Positions 37,643 through 45,610 of a stretch of 64,000 bases of DNA are shown in pieces. A model generated the notes under the pieces. That model was not told the origin of the DNA. It made no database searches and saw only the letters and a program-made list of their open reading frames with translations. This stretch comes from Acidobacteriota bacterium. GTDB lineage: Bacteria; Acidobacteriota; Polarisedimenticolia; Polarisedimenticolales; Polarisedimenticolaceae. Location of the stretch: NCBI GenBank assembly GCA_029861955.1, contig JAOTYK010000004.1, positions 62,001-126,000 of the forward strand, in the 5' to 3' direction. Every line of letters begins with the position of its first letter. The first letter of the stretch is position 1. The translations under genes were made by a program, and so were the position numbers.

Positions 37643-37760
37643 GTGTTCATCACCGTGAGGGTATCCGTCAGTGGAAGCTGGCGTCCGGGATGCCGGCGCG
37701 ACTCCTAAGAAGCCGGGCGCGGACGATCGCGTACCACCCCACTTCTTGTCAACTCGGCTC
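37633..37760 (-). pseudogene. Tyrosine recombinase remnant with internal deletion (module IV scar)
   Basis: The minus strand reads WYAIVRARLLRSRAGIPDASFH and then jumps to LTDTLTVMNTRL, ending at the tRNA-derived TAG. Compared with the module III remnant, the segment from the box II histidine through the catalytic tyrosine has been deleted. It abuts the Lrp gene, with no further att copy before the next tRNA. Confidence 0.72.
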
Positions 37761-37764
37761 GGAG

Positions 37765-38229
37765 TCACTCTCCGGCGGCAGAGGGCAGAGGTAGCGCGGG
37801 TGTCTCCTTGTAGGTCGTCAGGACGATCAGGGAGTGAGTACGTACGACGCCGGCGATCGTCTTGATCTTGCCTCGGAGAAAATCCTCGAACGCCCTGGGA
37901 CTCGTGGCCCGCACCTTGAGGAGGTACGAGAAATCTCCGGTGATGCAGTGGCATTCCTGTACTTCGGGGAAATCCTCGATAGTCCTCAGCAGTCCCTCCT
38001 CCCTGGCCGGATCCGTGATGAGAATTTGAACGAAGCCGCAAACCCCGAGACCGATTGTCTCGGGGTCCACGAGCGCCGCATACCCCCGCAGCACACCTGC
38101 CGACTGCAGCTTCTTCAAGCGTTCGTTCACCGCCGAGATGGACAGTCCTACCGCCTGGCCCAGCGTGGAATACGACGTCTTGCCGTCCGTCTGGAGCACA
38201 TCCAGTAGTCGATAGTCGATCGAGTCCAT
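37765..38229 (-). CDS. Lrp/AsnC-family transcriptional regulator
   Basis: A 154-residue protein with an N-terminal winged helix-turn-helix (DYRLLDVLQTDGKTSYSTLGQAVGLSISAVNERLKKL) and a C-terminal RAM ligand-binding domain (CHCITGDFSYLLKVRA). Such regulators respond to amino acids. The ATG is the family start; 15 extra upstream codons are spurious. It is divergent from an S41 protease gene across an 89-base AT-rich gap with a TATAAT box on its own strand (38281-38286). Control of that neighbour is a natural inference. Confidence 0.92.
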   Translation of the reverse strand: MDSIDYRLLDVLQTDGKTSYSTLGQAVGLSISAVNERLKKLQSAGVLRGYAALVDPETIGLGVCGFVQILITDPAREEGLLRTIEDFPEVQECHCITGDFSYLLKVRATSPRAFEDFLRGKIKTIAGVVRTHSLIVLTTYKETPALPLPSAAGE

Positions 38230-38246
38230 GACACCCCTACTCCATA

Positions 38247-38275
38247 TTGAAAACTTACCTGATATTGCGTACAAT
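38247..38275 (+). promoter_or_regulatory. Sigma-70-type promoter for the S41 protease gene
   Basis: TTGAAA (38247-38252) and TACAAT (38270-38275) stand 17 bases apart, about 44 bases before the ATG, which has an AGGAAA ribosome binding site. The gap is shared with the divergent lrp-type gene and is markedly AT-rich, as Lrp operators tend to be. Confidence 0.7.
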
Positions 38276-38318
38276 ACAGTAATTATAGCGGCATAATAAC
38301 AGAAACATAGGAAATTCT

Positions 38319-39584
38319 ATGGAATTCAATCGAAATGCGCTCCTCCTGATCGTCCTGCTCTTCTGGGGCTGCTCGGTCTCTCGAACCGCCTCGGACAGTC
38401 GGAGCGAAGATATCCAGTTGCTGACTTCCACCCTCCCACAACGCCATGCCAATCTGTTCCATCAGCTCCCCGCGGAGGAGTTCTCGGCAGAAATGAATCA
38501 ACTTCTTTCGCGGGTGGATTCACTGACCGATGCCGAGATGGCGCTGGAGCTGGCCAGGATTCTCGCCCGTATCGGTGACGGCCACACGCAGCTCAATCTC
38601 GGACAGGCGGGAACGGGATTCCGACTACTGCCCGTGGTACTCGGCCGCTTCGAAGATGGCCTCTTTATCTTGATGGCGGCTCCTGAGCACGCGGATCTGC
38701 TGGGTGCAAAGGTGTTGAAGTTTGGAGACCTGCCCGCTGAGGACGCCCTCGAGCAAGTCGCGCGCTACATCTCCGGTGACAACGAGATGAGTGCGCTTCA
38801 CTTCGGACCGTCGAGGCTGACGATGGTCGAGATGCTGGCCGCGCTCGGAGCAGCACCCTCCGACGGTCCGGTCTCACTCGACTTGATGACTCCCGACGGT
38901 ACTCGGAAAGTTCATCAGGTCGCGCCGATGGCGCTTTCTTCGTACCAGGAGATCGCGTGGAAGAGTATCGAACGCAAGTCCACCCCGTCTACCGCGGCCG
39001 CGCAGGAGAACTACTCTTACCGGTTTCTGGACTCCGATCGGGTGCTCTACATCCAGTATGTTCAATGCAAGAACCAGGAGGGGCTCCCTCTGAAGAAGTT
39101 CGCCGCTCAGCTCTGGAAGCAACTGCAAGCGAAGAAGCCGCAGGCCGTTGTCGTGGACATCAGGAGTAACGGAGGGGGAGATCAAACACTGAACCGACAT
39201 CTTATTAGCCCGTTGAAACGCTACCAGGAGACGCAAGAGGTTCAGGTGTTCGGCCTCATAGGTCGTGGAACGTTTTCGGCTGCGATCGAGTTCGCCATCC
39301 AGATGGAGCGCAGCTTGAACGCGACATTCGTCGGTGAGCCGACTCGCGGCAAGCCCAATCATTACGGAGAGAGCGAAGATCTGGAATTGCCCTACTCCGG
39401 CCTCTCGATAGGCTACTCCGCCAAGTTCTACCAGCTCAGTGACGTGCAGGACGAGCGGCCCTGGATCCCACCGGATATTCCCGTTGGCACGAGCTTCGAG
39501 GACTACATCGCCGGTCGCGACCCGGCTTTGGACACAGTCCTGAAGATGGCCCGGCCCACGACACTCGAGGACGACCGGTCCTGA
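38319..39584 (+). CDS. S41-family (C-terminal-processing-like) peptidase, lipoprotein
   Basis: This 421-residue protein has a lipoprotein signal (LLIVLLFWGCS, Cys18). A helical region and a degenerate PDZ-like segment precede the S41 catalytic domain: AVVVDIRSNGGGDQTLN, then RGTFSAAIEFA with the nucleophilic serine, and GEPTRGKPNHYGES. S41 enzymes cleave exported or damaged proteins from the C-terminus; tricorn-core-like and retinol-binding-like members exist. Its divergent Lrp neighbour may regulate it. Substrate unknown. Confidence 0.85.
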   Translation: MEFNRNALLLIVLLFWGCSVSRTASDSRSEDIQLLTSTLPQRHANLFHQLPAEEFSAEMNQLLSRVDSLTDAEMALELARILARIGDGHTQLNLGQAGTGFRLLPVVLGRFEDGLFILMAAPEHADLLGAKVLKFGDLPAEDALEQVARYISGDNEMSALHFGPSRLTMVEMLAALGAAPSDGPVSLDLMTPDGTRKVHQVAPMALSSYQEIAWKSIERKSTPSTAAAQENYSYRFLDSDRVLYIQYVQCKNQEGLPLKKFAAQLWKQLQAKKPQAVVVDIRSNGGGDQTLNRHLISPLKRYQETQEVQVFGLIGRGTFSAAIEFAIQMERSLNATFVGEPTRGKPNHYGESEDLELPYSGLSIGYSAKFYQLSDVQDERPWIPPDIPVGTSFEDYIAGRDPALDTVLKMARPTTLEDDRS

Positions 39585-39654
39585 GAATCCGCGAACCCTA
39601 GGTGTTGGCTGGATCGGTCTAGGGGGCCAGGTCATCCAATCGCGTGTGTCACCG

Positions 39655-41436
39655 TCACTGTTCGAAGCAGTAAAAATGGAGCGGGATCGCGCACGAGTAA
39701 GTGCTCAGATCGGTCCAGTCGGCGTTCATCGACCAGGGATTCCCCATGCCTCCATCGGTCGACGAATCCTTGTCCGTCCAGCCGTTACAATGATCCGGGC
39801 CCGGCGTGCCGTCGATCAGGGTGCCGGACCATACCCGCTCCAGCGCGGAATCGGGGACGACACTGCCGCTTTCGTCGAGATTGATCGGAGCCAGCAGGTT
39901 GCCCGAGGTCAAGGCCGCCCAGTTGTTGGCGATGACCGTCCCGTCCACGCGCACATAGGGATCCGTCGACTGCGAGAACGACGTGCCGGGGCCGGAGACA
40001 CCGTCCGAGAGCCAGGCTTTATAGGTTCCGGCAAGATTGGCTGCGCGAGCCATCAGCTGGCACTTCTTGTCGGCACCGGAAACGCCGCCACAGTTTCCGT
40101 CCCTCGCGAGGCTGGAGACGAAGGCGAGCCGGCGACACGAGGCGAAACGGCTGCGTTCGGCGATCGACCCGTAACCCAACGTGCCCTCGCGTACAGTCGT
40201 TGCAGCGGTAACCAAGTAGAAGTAACCCTCTCCCGACGGCGGGAGATCGAACTCCAGGTAGGTCGTGCTGGTGGTTGCCCCCGCGGTGGTACCCCAGCAA
40301 TCGAATCCGATGTCGTTGAGCGCGCCACGATAGACGCGGTACTCACCGTTTACGTCGGCACTCACGTCGGGGTCGACGTCCCAGATGAGCACGGTCGTGG
40401 GAATCGCCCCAAGCTGCAGGTTCTGCACCGCTCCGGGGACAAGTGCGGGATTGTGCAGCTCGTAGGCCCCCATGTCCGCCCGCGCCAAGCCATCACCATC
40501 GGCGTCAAGCAGTCGTTGATCGTGCGCCGATCCGGGATCGTCGTAATCGGTCGTGGGGTTGCCGCGGAAGTTCTCGGGTGTGGCGAGAACGTCGATTGCC
40601 GGGGAGCCTAGCGGCAAACGGTAGTCGTCACCGGCGGGATCGAGAAACAGGGGGTCCTGGCAGATGTTGTCGTTGACCGTGCAGCACGCCACATCGGTAT
40701 CACTGGAGACGACGCTGGCGCAGTCGACGCCCACAAGATCGTCCGTGACGTTCCCGAAGACGATGCTGTTGACGACGAGCAGATCCGCCACCCACGGGGT
40801 GGTCTGCCGCACGCCGACGTCGCACCCCGTGACCGTAGAGAAAGCCAGGGTGGACGTGCCGACGGTCTCGAGCCGGACGCAATCCGCGGGACCCGTGATC
40901 ACGCTATTGAACACGTCTGCGTTCCCGTAGAGATGTAGCGCCGCCTCCGTTCCACCGGTGATCCGACTGCCCTCGACCAGGGCGTCAGTCCCCTCTCCAA
41001 CCTCCAGTCCGGTTTGCGAGAGCTGATCCAGCACCATGTTCGAGAGTTTGGCAACCGCGTCGGTGTTGATTCCGATCCCGGCGTTGCGAACGGTGAAACC
41101 GCTCATGCCGACCGGCCTCGAGTCACCGGGGCGTTCCGCAATCCTAACGGCGATGGCAGCACCGAGACCATCGATGATCGTGTTCGCCGGGCTCCCATCC
41201 GTGGCAACCAAATCGATCGGGTGCTCGATGACGAGCGGGGATGTATAGATCCCGGGTTGAACCAGGAGCACGCATCCGTCCGTGACGCCAGCGCTGGCCA
41301 GAGCATCGGCGATCGTCGCGAAATCCGATCCGGGCTGACTGCCGACGGAGACGAGACAACTGTTCGCTGCACTTCCCGCCAGGCCGGCAAGAACCACGCA
41401 GACGGTACCGAAAACCCTTCGACTCCACGAACCCAT
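39655..41436 (-). CDS. Exported beta-helix protein with C-terminal DUF1554-like domain
   Basis: This 593-residue protein has a signal peptide (cleavage near residue 25) and a right-handed parallel beta-helix of the pectate-lyase type (about 30-330; GSDFATIADALASAG, QPGIYTSPLVI). A short FN3-like segment follows (about 340-425). The C-terminal domain of about 165 residues (AFVSSLARDGNCGGVSGADK, KCQLMARAANLAGTYKAWL, HFYCFEQ) matches the Cys-containing DUF1554 lectin-like domain found in Leptospira and related phyla. It may be a glycan-binding or glycan-cleaving surface protein; catalytic residues are not evident. A strong AGGAGGTG site precedes the ATG. Confidence 0.82.
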   Translation of the reverse strand: MGSWSRRVFGTVCVVLAGLAGSAANSCLVSVGSQPGSDFATIADALASAGVTDGCVLLVQPGIYTSPLVIEHPIDLVATDGSPANTIIDGLGAAIAVRIAERPGDSRPVGMSGFTVRNAGIGINTDAVAKLSNMVLDQLSQTGLEVGEGTDALVEGSRITGGTEAALHLYGNADVFNSVITGPADCVRLETVGTSTLAFSTVTGCDVGVRQTTPWVADLLVVNSIVFGNVTDDLVGVDCASVVSSDTDVACCTVNDNICQDPLFLDPAGDDYRLPLGSPAIDVLATPENFRGNPTTDYDDPGSAHDQRLLDADGDGLARADMGAYELHNPALVPGAVQNLQLGAIPTTVLIWDVDPDVSADVNGEYRVYRGALNDIGFDCWGTTAGATTSTTYLEFDLPPSGEGYFYLVTAATTVREGTLGYGSIAERSRFASCRRLAFVSSLARDGNCGGVSGADKKCQLMARAANLAGTYKAWLSDGVSGPGTSFSQSTDPYVRVDGTVIANNWAALTSGNLLAPINLDESGSVVPDSALERVWSGTLIDGTPGPDHCNGWTDKDSSTDGGMGNPWSMNADWTDLSTYSCAIPLHFYCFEQ

Positions 41437-41590
41437 GATCGCACCTCCTGTAAGGGTCGATTCGGCCGGGGCGATGCCAGCCGCCTACCCGAACACTAAG
41501 GCGAGAAAAAGCGTTCTATTCGGCAGACAAAAGAAAGAATTTTTGGGGACGCGCCTCGACGCGCTTCGCCGACGGTCCCAGCACCCGGTT

Positions 41591-41611
41591 TCAGTTCACG
41601 CACCGAACTGA
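41591..41611. promoter_or_regulatory. Inverted repeat upstream of the pilin gene
   Basis: TCAGTTC and GAACTGA form a 7-base inverted repeat around ACGCACC, about 95 bases upstream of the sigma-54-like promoter. The position suits an activator site such as those used by sigma-54 enhancer proteins, but a hairpin in RNA is equally possible. Confidence 0.35.
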
Positions 41612-41705
41612 CAATCAACGTCAGATTTGTGTCAATTTTCGCTGGCCCCCGCCAATAGTTCCAAGGAATTCGGGGATTTACGAGACTCAGGCTCTGCTGC
41701 ATCGC

Positions 41706-41721
41706 TGGCCTGCAAATTGCT
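41706..41721 (+). promoter_or_regulatory. Sigma-54 (-24/-12) promoter for the pilin gene
   Basis: TGGCCTGCAAATTGCT holds GG at 41707-41708 and GC at 41719-41720 with the exact 10-base spacing required by sigma-54, and the -12 element TTGCT is canonical. It lies 25 bases before the pilin ATG. pilA genes of many Gram-negatives use sigma-54. The rest of the 310-base gap (41437-41746) shows no gene. Confidence 0.65.
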
Positions 41722-41746
41722 CTTCAAACAATGACGGAGGTCATTC

Positions 41747-42190
41747 ATGAGAGGAAGCAAGACCAGCGGGTTCACCCTGATCGAGTTGTTGATCGTCGTT
41801 GCGATCATCGGAATCATCGCTACGATCGCGATCCCGAATCTGCTCAATGCGCTCGATCGCGCCAAGCAGAAACGAACGATGGCCGACCTACGAACCGTCA
41901 GCAGTGCGATCGAACACTATTCGGTGGACAACACCAACTATCCGATGGTGAACACCATCGCCGGGCTGCAGTCGGCCTTAGTCCCGCTCTACACCGAGTC
42001 CATCCCATCCGAAGATGGCTGGTCCAACACGTACGTGGTCGACTCGGTGCCCTTCGAATACACGATTGCGTCGGGCGGAAAAGACGGCGGGGCGATCAAC
42101 GTAGTCGGTGGCGAGACGGCGTATTTCGATGACGCGATCATCTTCGCCAACGGCCAGTTCTATCAGTGGCCCGCAGGCAAGCAGCAGTAG
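41747..42190 (+). CDS. Type IV pilin / GspG-like pseudopilin
   Basis: A 147-residue protein with a short basic leader and the prepilin peptidase site G|FTLIELLIVVAIIGIIATIAIP (Phe+1, Glu+5), followed by a globular domain with VSSAIEHYSVDNTNYP and a C-terminal beta region typical of GspG/PilA hybrids. No disulfide loop. It could be a major pilin or a secretion pseudopilin; no assembly genes lie nearby. The ATG has an excellent site (ACGGAGGT) and a sigma-54-like promoter. Confidence 0.9.
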   Translation: MRGSKTSGFTLIELLIVVAIIGIIATIAIPNLLNALDRAKQKRTMADLRTVSSAIEHYSVDNTNYPMVNTIAGLQSALVPLYTESIPSEDGWSNTYVVDSVPFEYTIASGGKDGGAINVVGGETAYFDDAIIFANGQFYQWPAGKQQ

Positions 42191-42299
42191 AGCCTGGTCG
42201 GCGTTGAACCCCACGTCCCCGCTCAAAGGGCGTTACAATAGGAGCGAGCGGTCAGCCTCCGGTGCCCCGCAACAATGAAACACCTCTGAGCGAGTCGCC

Positions 42300-42980
42300 A
42301 TGACGGTTGGAACCGAGCCCCCTGCTAACCGATCCGAAGCGATCCGACCCATTGCTCGTGCTGCGGCTCGCGCGCGGGCGAAGCGTTTCGAGTTTTTTCG
42401 CTCCCTGCTGGACAGACTGGATCGACCGATCAGAATCCTCGACGTGGGCGGGACCGAGGCGTATTGGCGCGCGAATCTGGGCGATACGGAAAACGGCATC
42501 ACCGTCGACGTCGTCAACCTGGGCCCACAGAAACCCGCGGAACTGCCCTACCTCAAAACCCTCGAAGGCGACGCAACGGATCTGCGCGATACAGCCGACG
42601 GGACCTACGACGTCGCATACTCGAATTCGGTCATCGAGCATGTCGAGACCTGGGACAATCAGCGAAAGATGGCGGCGGAAATGAAACGGGTCGCCCGAAG
42701 CTATTACGTCCAGACCCCCTGGCGGCATTTCCCTCTAGAGCCACATTTCCTTTTTCCGTTCATCCAGTATCTTCCCAAAGGCGCCAAGTACGTGATCGCC
42801 AAGAACTGGCCTCTCGCCCGCCGGATGTACGGGAACGCAGAACTCGCTAGACTCCACGCGCAAACGATCCGCCTGCTTACCAGGGGAGAGATGCGAGAAC
42901 TCTTTCCCGAGGCGTTGTTCTACACCGAGAAGGCGCTGGGCTTGACGAAGTCCATCACCGCTTACCACGGCTTCAAGTAG
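42300..42980 (+). CDS. SAM-dependent methyltransferase, class I
   Basis: A 226-residue protein with motif I ILDVGGTEAYWRANL, an acidic strand end (VDVVNLG), YDVAYSNSVIEHVETWDNQ (motif IV region) and a C-terminal half with WRHFPLEPHFLFPF. This composition matches methyltransferases associated with surface polysaccharide or lipid modification. Acceptor unknown. The gap of 109 bases after the pilin gene suggests a separate or read-through transcript. Confidence 0.82.
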   Translation: MTVGTEPPANRSEAIRPIARAAARARAKRFEFFRSLLDRLDRPIRILDVGGTEAYWRANLGDTENGITVDVVNLGPQKPAELPYLKTLEGDATDLRDTADGTYDVAYSNSVIEHVETWDNQRKMAAEMKRVARSYYVQTPWRHFPLEPHFLFPFIQYLPKGAKYVIAKNWPLARRMYGNAELARLHAQTIRLLTRGEMRELFPEALFYTEKALGLTKSITAYHGFK

Positions 42981-43003
42981 CGGGACGCTAGCGTCGCAAA
43001 CAC

Positions 43004-43039
43004 AAAAAGAGGGCCGACGGCACGGATCGCACGGCCCTC
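43004..43039 (-). terminator. Intrinsic terminator after the exported protein gene
   Basis: On the minus strand GAGGGCCG pairs with CGGCCCTC (arms 43009-43016 and 43032-43039) and is followed by TTTTTGTG. It lies 11 bases after the stop codon of the minus-strand exported protein gene. It may also stop the opposite methyltransferase transcript. Confidence 0.8.
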
Positions 43040-43050
43040 ATGAGAACAGA

Positions 43051-43602
43051 TCAGTTCTCGGCAACCGGCACCTTCATCGAGCAGCAAGCAACGGCCCGTT
43101 CGATATGACAGCGTTCCGTCTTGATGCCGCCGAAGCAAGCGCCAAGATTGATGGTCGTCCCATAGTCCATGTGGTCGTTGGACATCCAGCCGCTGCAGTT
43201 CAGGTCCGGCTCATTGAGGAAGAGCGAGCCGGCCTTCGCCATGTTCTGGGTCCAGGCCGAGTCCCCTCCGAGGAACAGCGCCGACGGGATATTGACGCTC
43301 ATGCGGATCTCATCGACCGTGCAGACCCGGCTCGCGGCGAATGTTTCCTGACACGCGCTCGACATGGTCAGCACACCCACGTTGCCGGCGAACGACTTGG
43401 TGGAGAACCCGACCAGCTGCATCCGGTCCGATTGCGTGGTCGGGACGGGTTGGGGAACGACCGGCAGGGGTATGGGCTGGGGAATCACCTCGTCTCCTGG
43501 GACCGGGCCGATGTTATCCGCGTCGGCCGGCGCGCCGGAGACCGGGCTGCCCCAGACCAACATCGCGGCAACAAAAATGAGACCAAGAGCACGTTTTTTC
43601 AT
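43051..43602 (-). CDS. Exported protein of unknown function
   Basis: A 183-residue protein with a signal peptide (MKKRALGLIFVAAMLVWGSPVSGA), a Pro-rich linker of about 30 residues (VIPQPIPLPVVPQPVP), and a domain of about 120 residues with six cysteines and TTINLGACFGGIKTERCHIE near the end. No family recognised. A strong AGGAGGT site marks this ATG; an open frame of 23 codons upstream is spurious. Confidence 0.75.
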   Translation of the reverse strand: MKKRALGLIFVAAMLVWGSPVSGAPADADNIGPVPGDEVIPQPIPLPVVPQPVPTTQSDRMQLVGFSTKSFAGNVGVLTMSSACQETFAASRVCTVDEIRMSVNIPSALFLGGDSAWTQNMAKAGSLFLNEPDLNCSGWMSNDHMDYGTTINLGACFGGIKTERCHIERAVACCSMKVPVAEN

Positions 43603-43770
43603 ACCGACCTCCTTTTCGCGTGTAGAACTGCGTGCGCAAGCCATTCTTGAATTTTGGTCCCGAAGGGTCAATTCATCGGCTTGAAATGGGTATACACTCT
43701 TGTTATTGAGGCTGCGGTTCCCTGCCTCCGATGGACAGCGTTAGGACCGTGGCATCGACGCGGTTTCATC

Positions 43771-44259
43771 ATGGTTGTTCAGCCGAAAATCGGTCAACGA
43801 TTGGCGGCAGCAAGACTTCGACGAAGTCGATCTCAGGCCGCTGTTGCCCGTGATGCGGGCATCGCGCCCTCGTACCTATCCCGTATCGAGACCGGCAAGG
43901 TCCAGCCGACGTATCGAACGTTGTCGCGGATTGCCCGCGCGATGGAGGTGCAGCTGGACGAGCTGGTTCCGTTCGATCCGGCCGAGCATCGACACGGGGT
44001 GCAGTGCCCGATCAGTCAGGAAGGGACTTGCATGTTGGATCTGATCCGGCCGGAGACGTACGCGGCCCATGGAAGCCACGGCGAGGACTACACGCCGAGG
44101 CAGATCAAGCTGATTCGGGAGTTTTCGCTCTTTATTCGGCGGATACCTACCGACCGGCAATACGCGTTGACGGTGTTGATGGCGGACCTGATGCGGGCGT
44201 GGAGTGATGGGAACGACGACGCGGGGTCCGGACCGCTGAGCCGAACCCCCAATAAATAA
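43771..44259 (+). CDS. XRE-family helix-turn-helix regulator
   Basis: A 162-residue protein with an XRE HTH at about 6-65 (LAAARLRRSRSQAAVARDAG, then PSYLSRIETGKVQPTYRTLSRIARAM) and a C-terminal part with two cysteines (CPISQEGTCMLDLI) and a helical tail. The ATG at the start of the HTH domain is preferred over an earlier in-frame start. Target unknown. It lies immediately upstream (left) of the 3' end of tRNA-Arg(CCG), outside the inserted module. Confidence 0.85.
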   Translation: MVVQPKIGQRLAAARLRRSRSQAAVARDAGIAPSYLSRIETGKVQPTYRTLSRIARAMEVQLDELVPFDPAEHRHGVQCPISQEGTCMLDLIRPETYAAHGSHGEDYTPRQIKLIREFSLFIRRIPTDRQYALTVLMADLMRAWSDGNDDAGSGPLSRTPNK

Positions 44260-44283
44260 ATCTGTCCCCTTTCTAGGGGAGGC

Positions 44284-44360
44284 TGGTACGCGCGGCAGGA
44301 TTCGAACCTGCGACCCCCAGCTTCGGAGGCTGGTGCTCTATCCAGCTGAGCTACGCGCGC
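44284..44360 (-). tRNA. tRNA-Arg (anticodon CCG), integration target
   Basis: A 77-base tRNA with encoded CCA. Acceptor GCGCGCG/CGCGCGT; anticodon stem CCAGC/GCTGG holds loop CTCCGAA (anticodon CCG). Its 5' 42 bases recur exactly at 45611-45652, marking the far end of an inserted module. Confidence 0.96.
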
Positions 44361-44541
44361 GTGAGACGTATTGGCAGTAACTTACGACTGATTTTCAGTG
44401 TACCGCAAATTGTCCAGTCTAAGTTTCACTTAGTCTCGTCGCCCATGTGTGGCGCAGAACGTGATAGCCGTAAGGGATACCAGCCGACTCAAAGATTGGA
44501 ATCATCCAACCGCGGAAGCTCTTGCCGGTATTCCATCGTGG
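44351..44541 (-). pseudogene. Tyrosine recombinase box II fragment (Arg(CCG) module)
   Basis: The minus strand reads NTGKSFRGWMIPIFESAGIP followed by YGYHVLRHTWATRLSET and then a stop. HVLRHTWATRL is box II of tyrosine recombinases. The last bases before the tRNA still read LTRA and end at a TAG formed by tRNA bases 8-10. The catalytic tyrosine region is missing, so it is inactive. Confidence 0.75.
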
Positions 44542-44580
44542 CTGGCACAGTAGAGTTCCGTTAGGGTGCCGCGATTCCGC

Positions 44581-45381
44581 CTAGGGTGTGCTTCGCACCG
44601 GCCACACCAAGAGGGTGTTGGAGGACTTGGCCCCTGTTGTGAGGATACCGTCGTTAAGGCGCACAATAAACGCGTTGTACGGGAACTGGACCAGGCTGGT
44701 CGAGGACCAATAGTAGAACGGGGTCAGGCCCGAGAACACGGGCACGACAAATGGATGGTCAGCTGCCAGGGCGGGGTTCCACTGACCGAAATCGATCATG
44801 CTCATGGCCTCCCTGGCATTGGGCAAACGCCAGTCGCCGGGGATTGATCCATCGGAGAGTCCACAGGCTCCATCCGCCAATGCGGCGGCCCCTGCCAGGG
44901 CGGCGAGCCAGTTGCTTTCTGCAAAGCAGGTCGCGTCCTGCAGCCAGACCAGGCCGGTCAACCCGTCCGTGACTGTTCCGTCGAGGTTCTCCATGAAGCG
45001 TGGTGTAATCGCGACGCCTGCCTGGTTCTCGCCATCCTGCCCTGTGCCGCTGCAGGGCACCAACTCGCCATTCACGTCCCAACACGCCGTCTGACCTGTT
45101 TTCTGGACCGGCGCCTGGTCCTTCCCGCAATCGTCGGCACAGGCGCCTTCAAGATCGCCGTGTGCAAGATGGGACCAAACTCCCGTGGCACGCACGTGAA
45201 TCGTGGTCGTAGAGGTTGGGCTACCCGGCGGGATGTGGCACAGCGTCACCAACTCGGATGGCACCACGCCGGCATGATCCGGACCGGAACCCGCACCCAG
45301 CGGTGAAGCCGGTTGGGCGGTTGCTGGGCCAGCAATCACCGCGGAGCACAAGAGAAGCAAAACCAAACGGATGTTTCTCAT
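44581..45381 (-). CDS. Exported protein with DUF1566 (Lcl-type) domain, element cargo
   Basis: This 266-residue protein has a signal peptide (VLLLLCSAVIAGPATAQ). Residues about 45-85 hold LCHIPPG and HLAHGDLEGAC, a Cys/His pair common in exported proteins of these phyla. Residues about 125-264 form a DUF1566 domain (TVTDGLTGLVWLQDA, GDWRLPNAREAMSMID, YYWSSTS, VWPVRS). DUF1566 occurs in the collagen-like Lcl adhesin of Legionella. Probably a secreted binding protein. A GGGAGG site precedes the ATG. Sole cargo of the Arg(CCG) module. Confidence 0.82.
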   Translation of the reverse strand: MRNIRLVLLLLCSAVIAGPATAQPASPLGAGSGPDHAGVVPSELVTLCHIPPGSPTSTTTIHVRATGVWSHLAHGDLEGACADDCGKDQAPVQKTGQTACWDVNGELVPCSGTGQDGENQAGVAITPRFMENLDGTVTDGLTGLVWLQDATCFAESNWLAALAGAAALADGACGLSDGSIPGDWRLPNAREAMSMIDFGQWNPALAADHPFVVPVFSGLTPFYYWSSTSLVQFPYNAFIVRLNDGILTTGAKSSNTLLVWPVRSTP

Positions 45382-45610
45382 CTACCCTCCCCCCCTTTAG
45401 GCCCAACTGATGGGTTCAAGCGCGCGCTCAAAGTATACGGCGACAGGTGCAGCCCGACAATCGAACGCTTTTGCCTTCATGATAAACGACAGTTGTTTTG
45501 TATGGTCGGAGGAAACACGGCTTGTTTTACTTAGATGCTCCCGGCTGTTTTTGATCGACGGGAAGCGCGTCTCTATCTCGCCGATAGCGAATTACGCGAC
45601 GCGGTCGAAA

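Noticed and set aside
39646-40611. 321-codon plus-strand frame opposite the beta-helix protein
   Set aside because: Antisense shadow; the minus-strand gene has a signal peptide, domains and a ribosome binding site.
44260-44283. Short hairpin CCCCtttctaGGGG as a terminator of the XRE gene
   Set aside because: The stem is only 4 bases and no T-run follows, so there is not enough to call a terminator.
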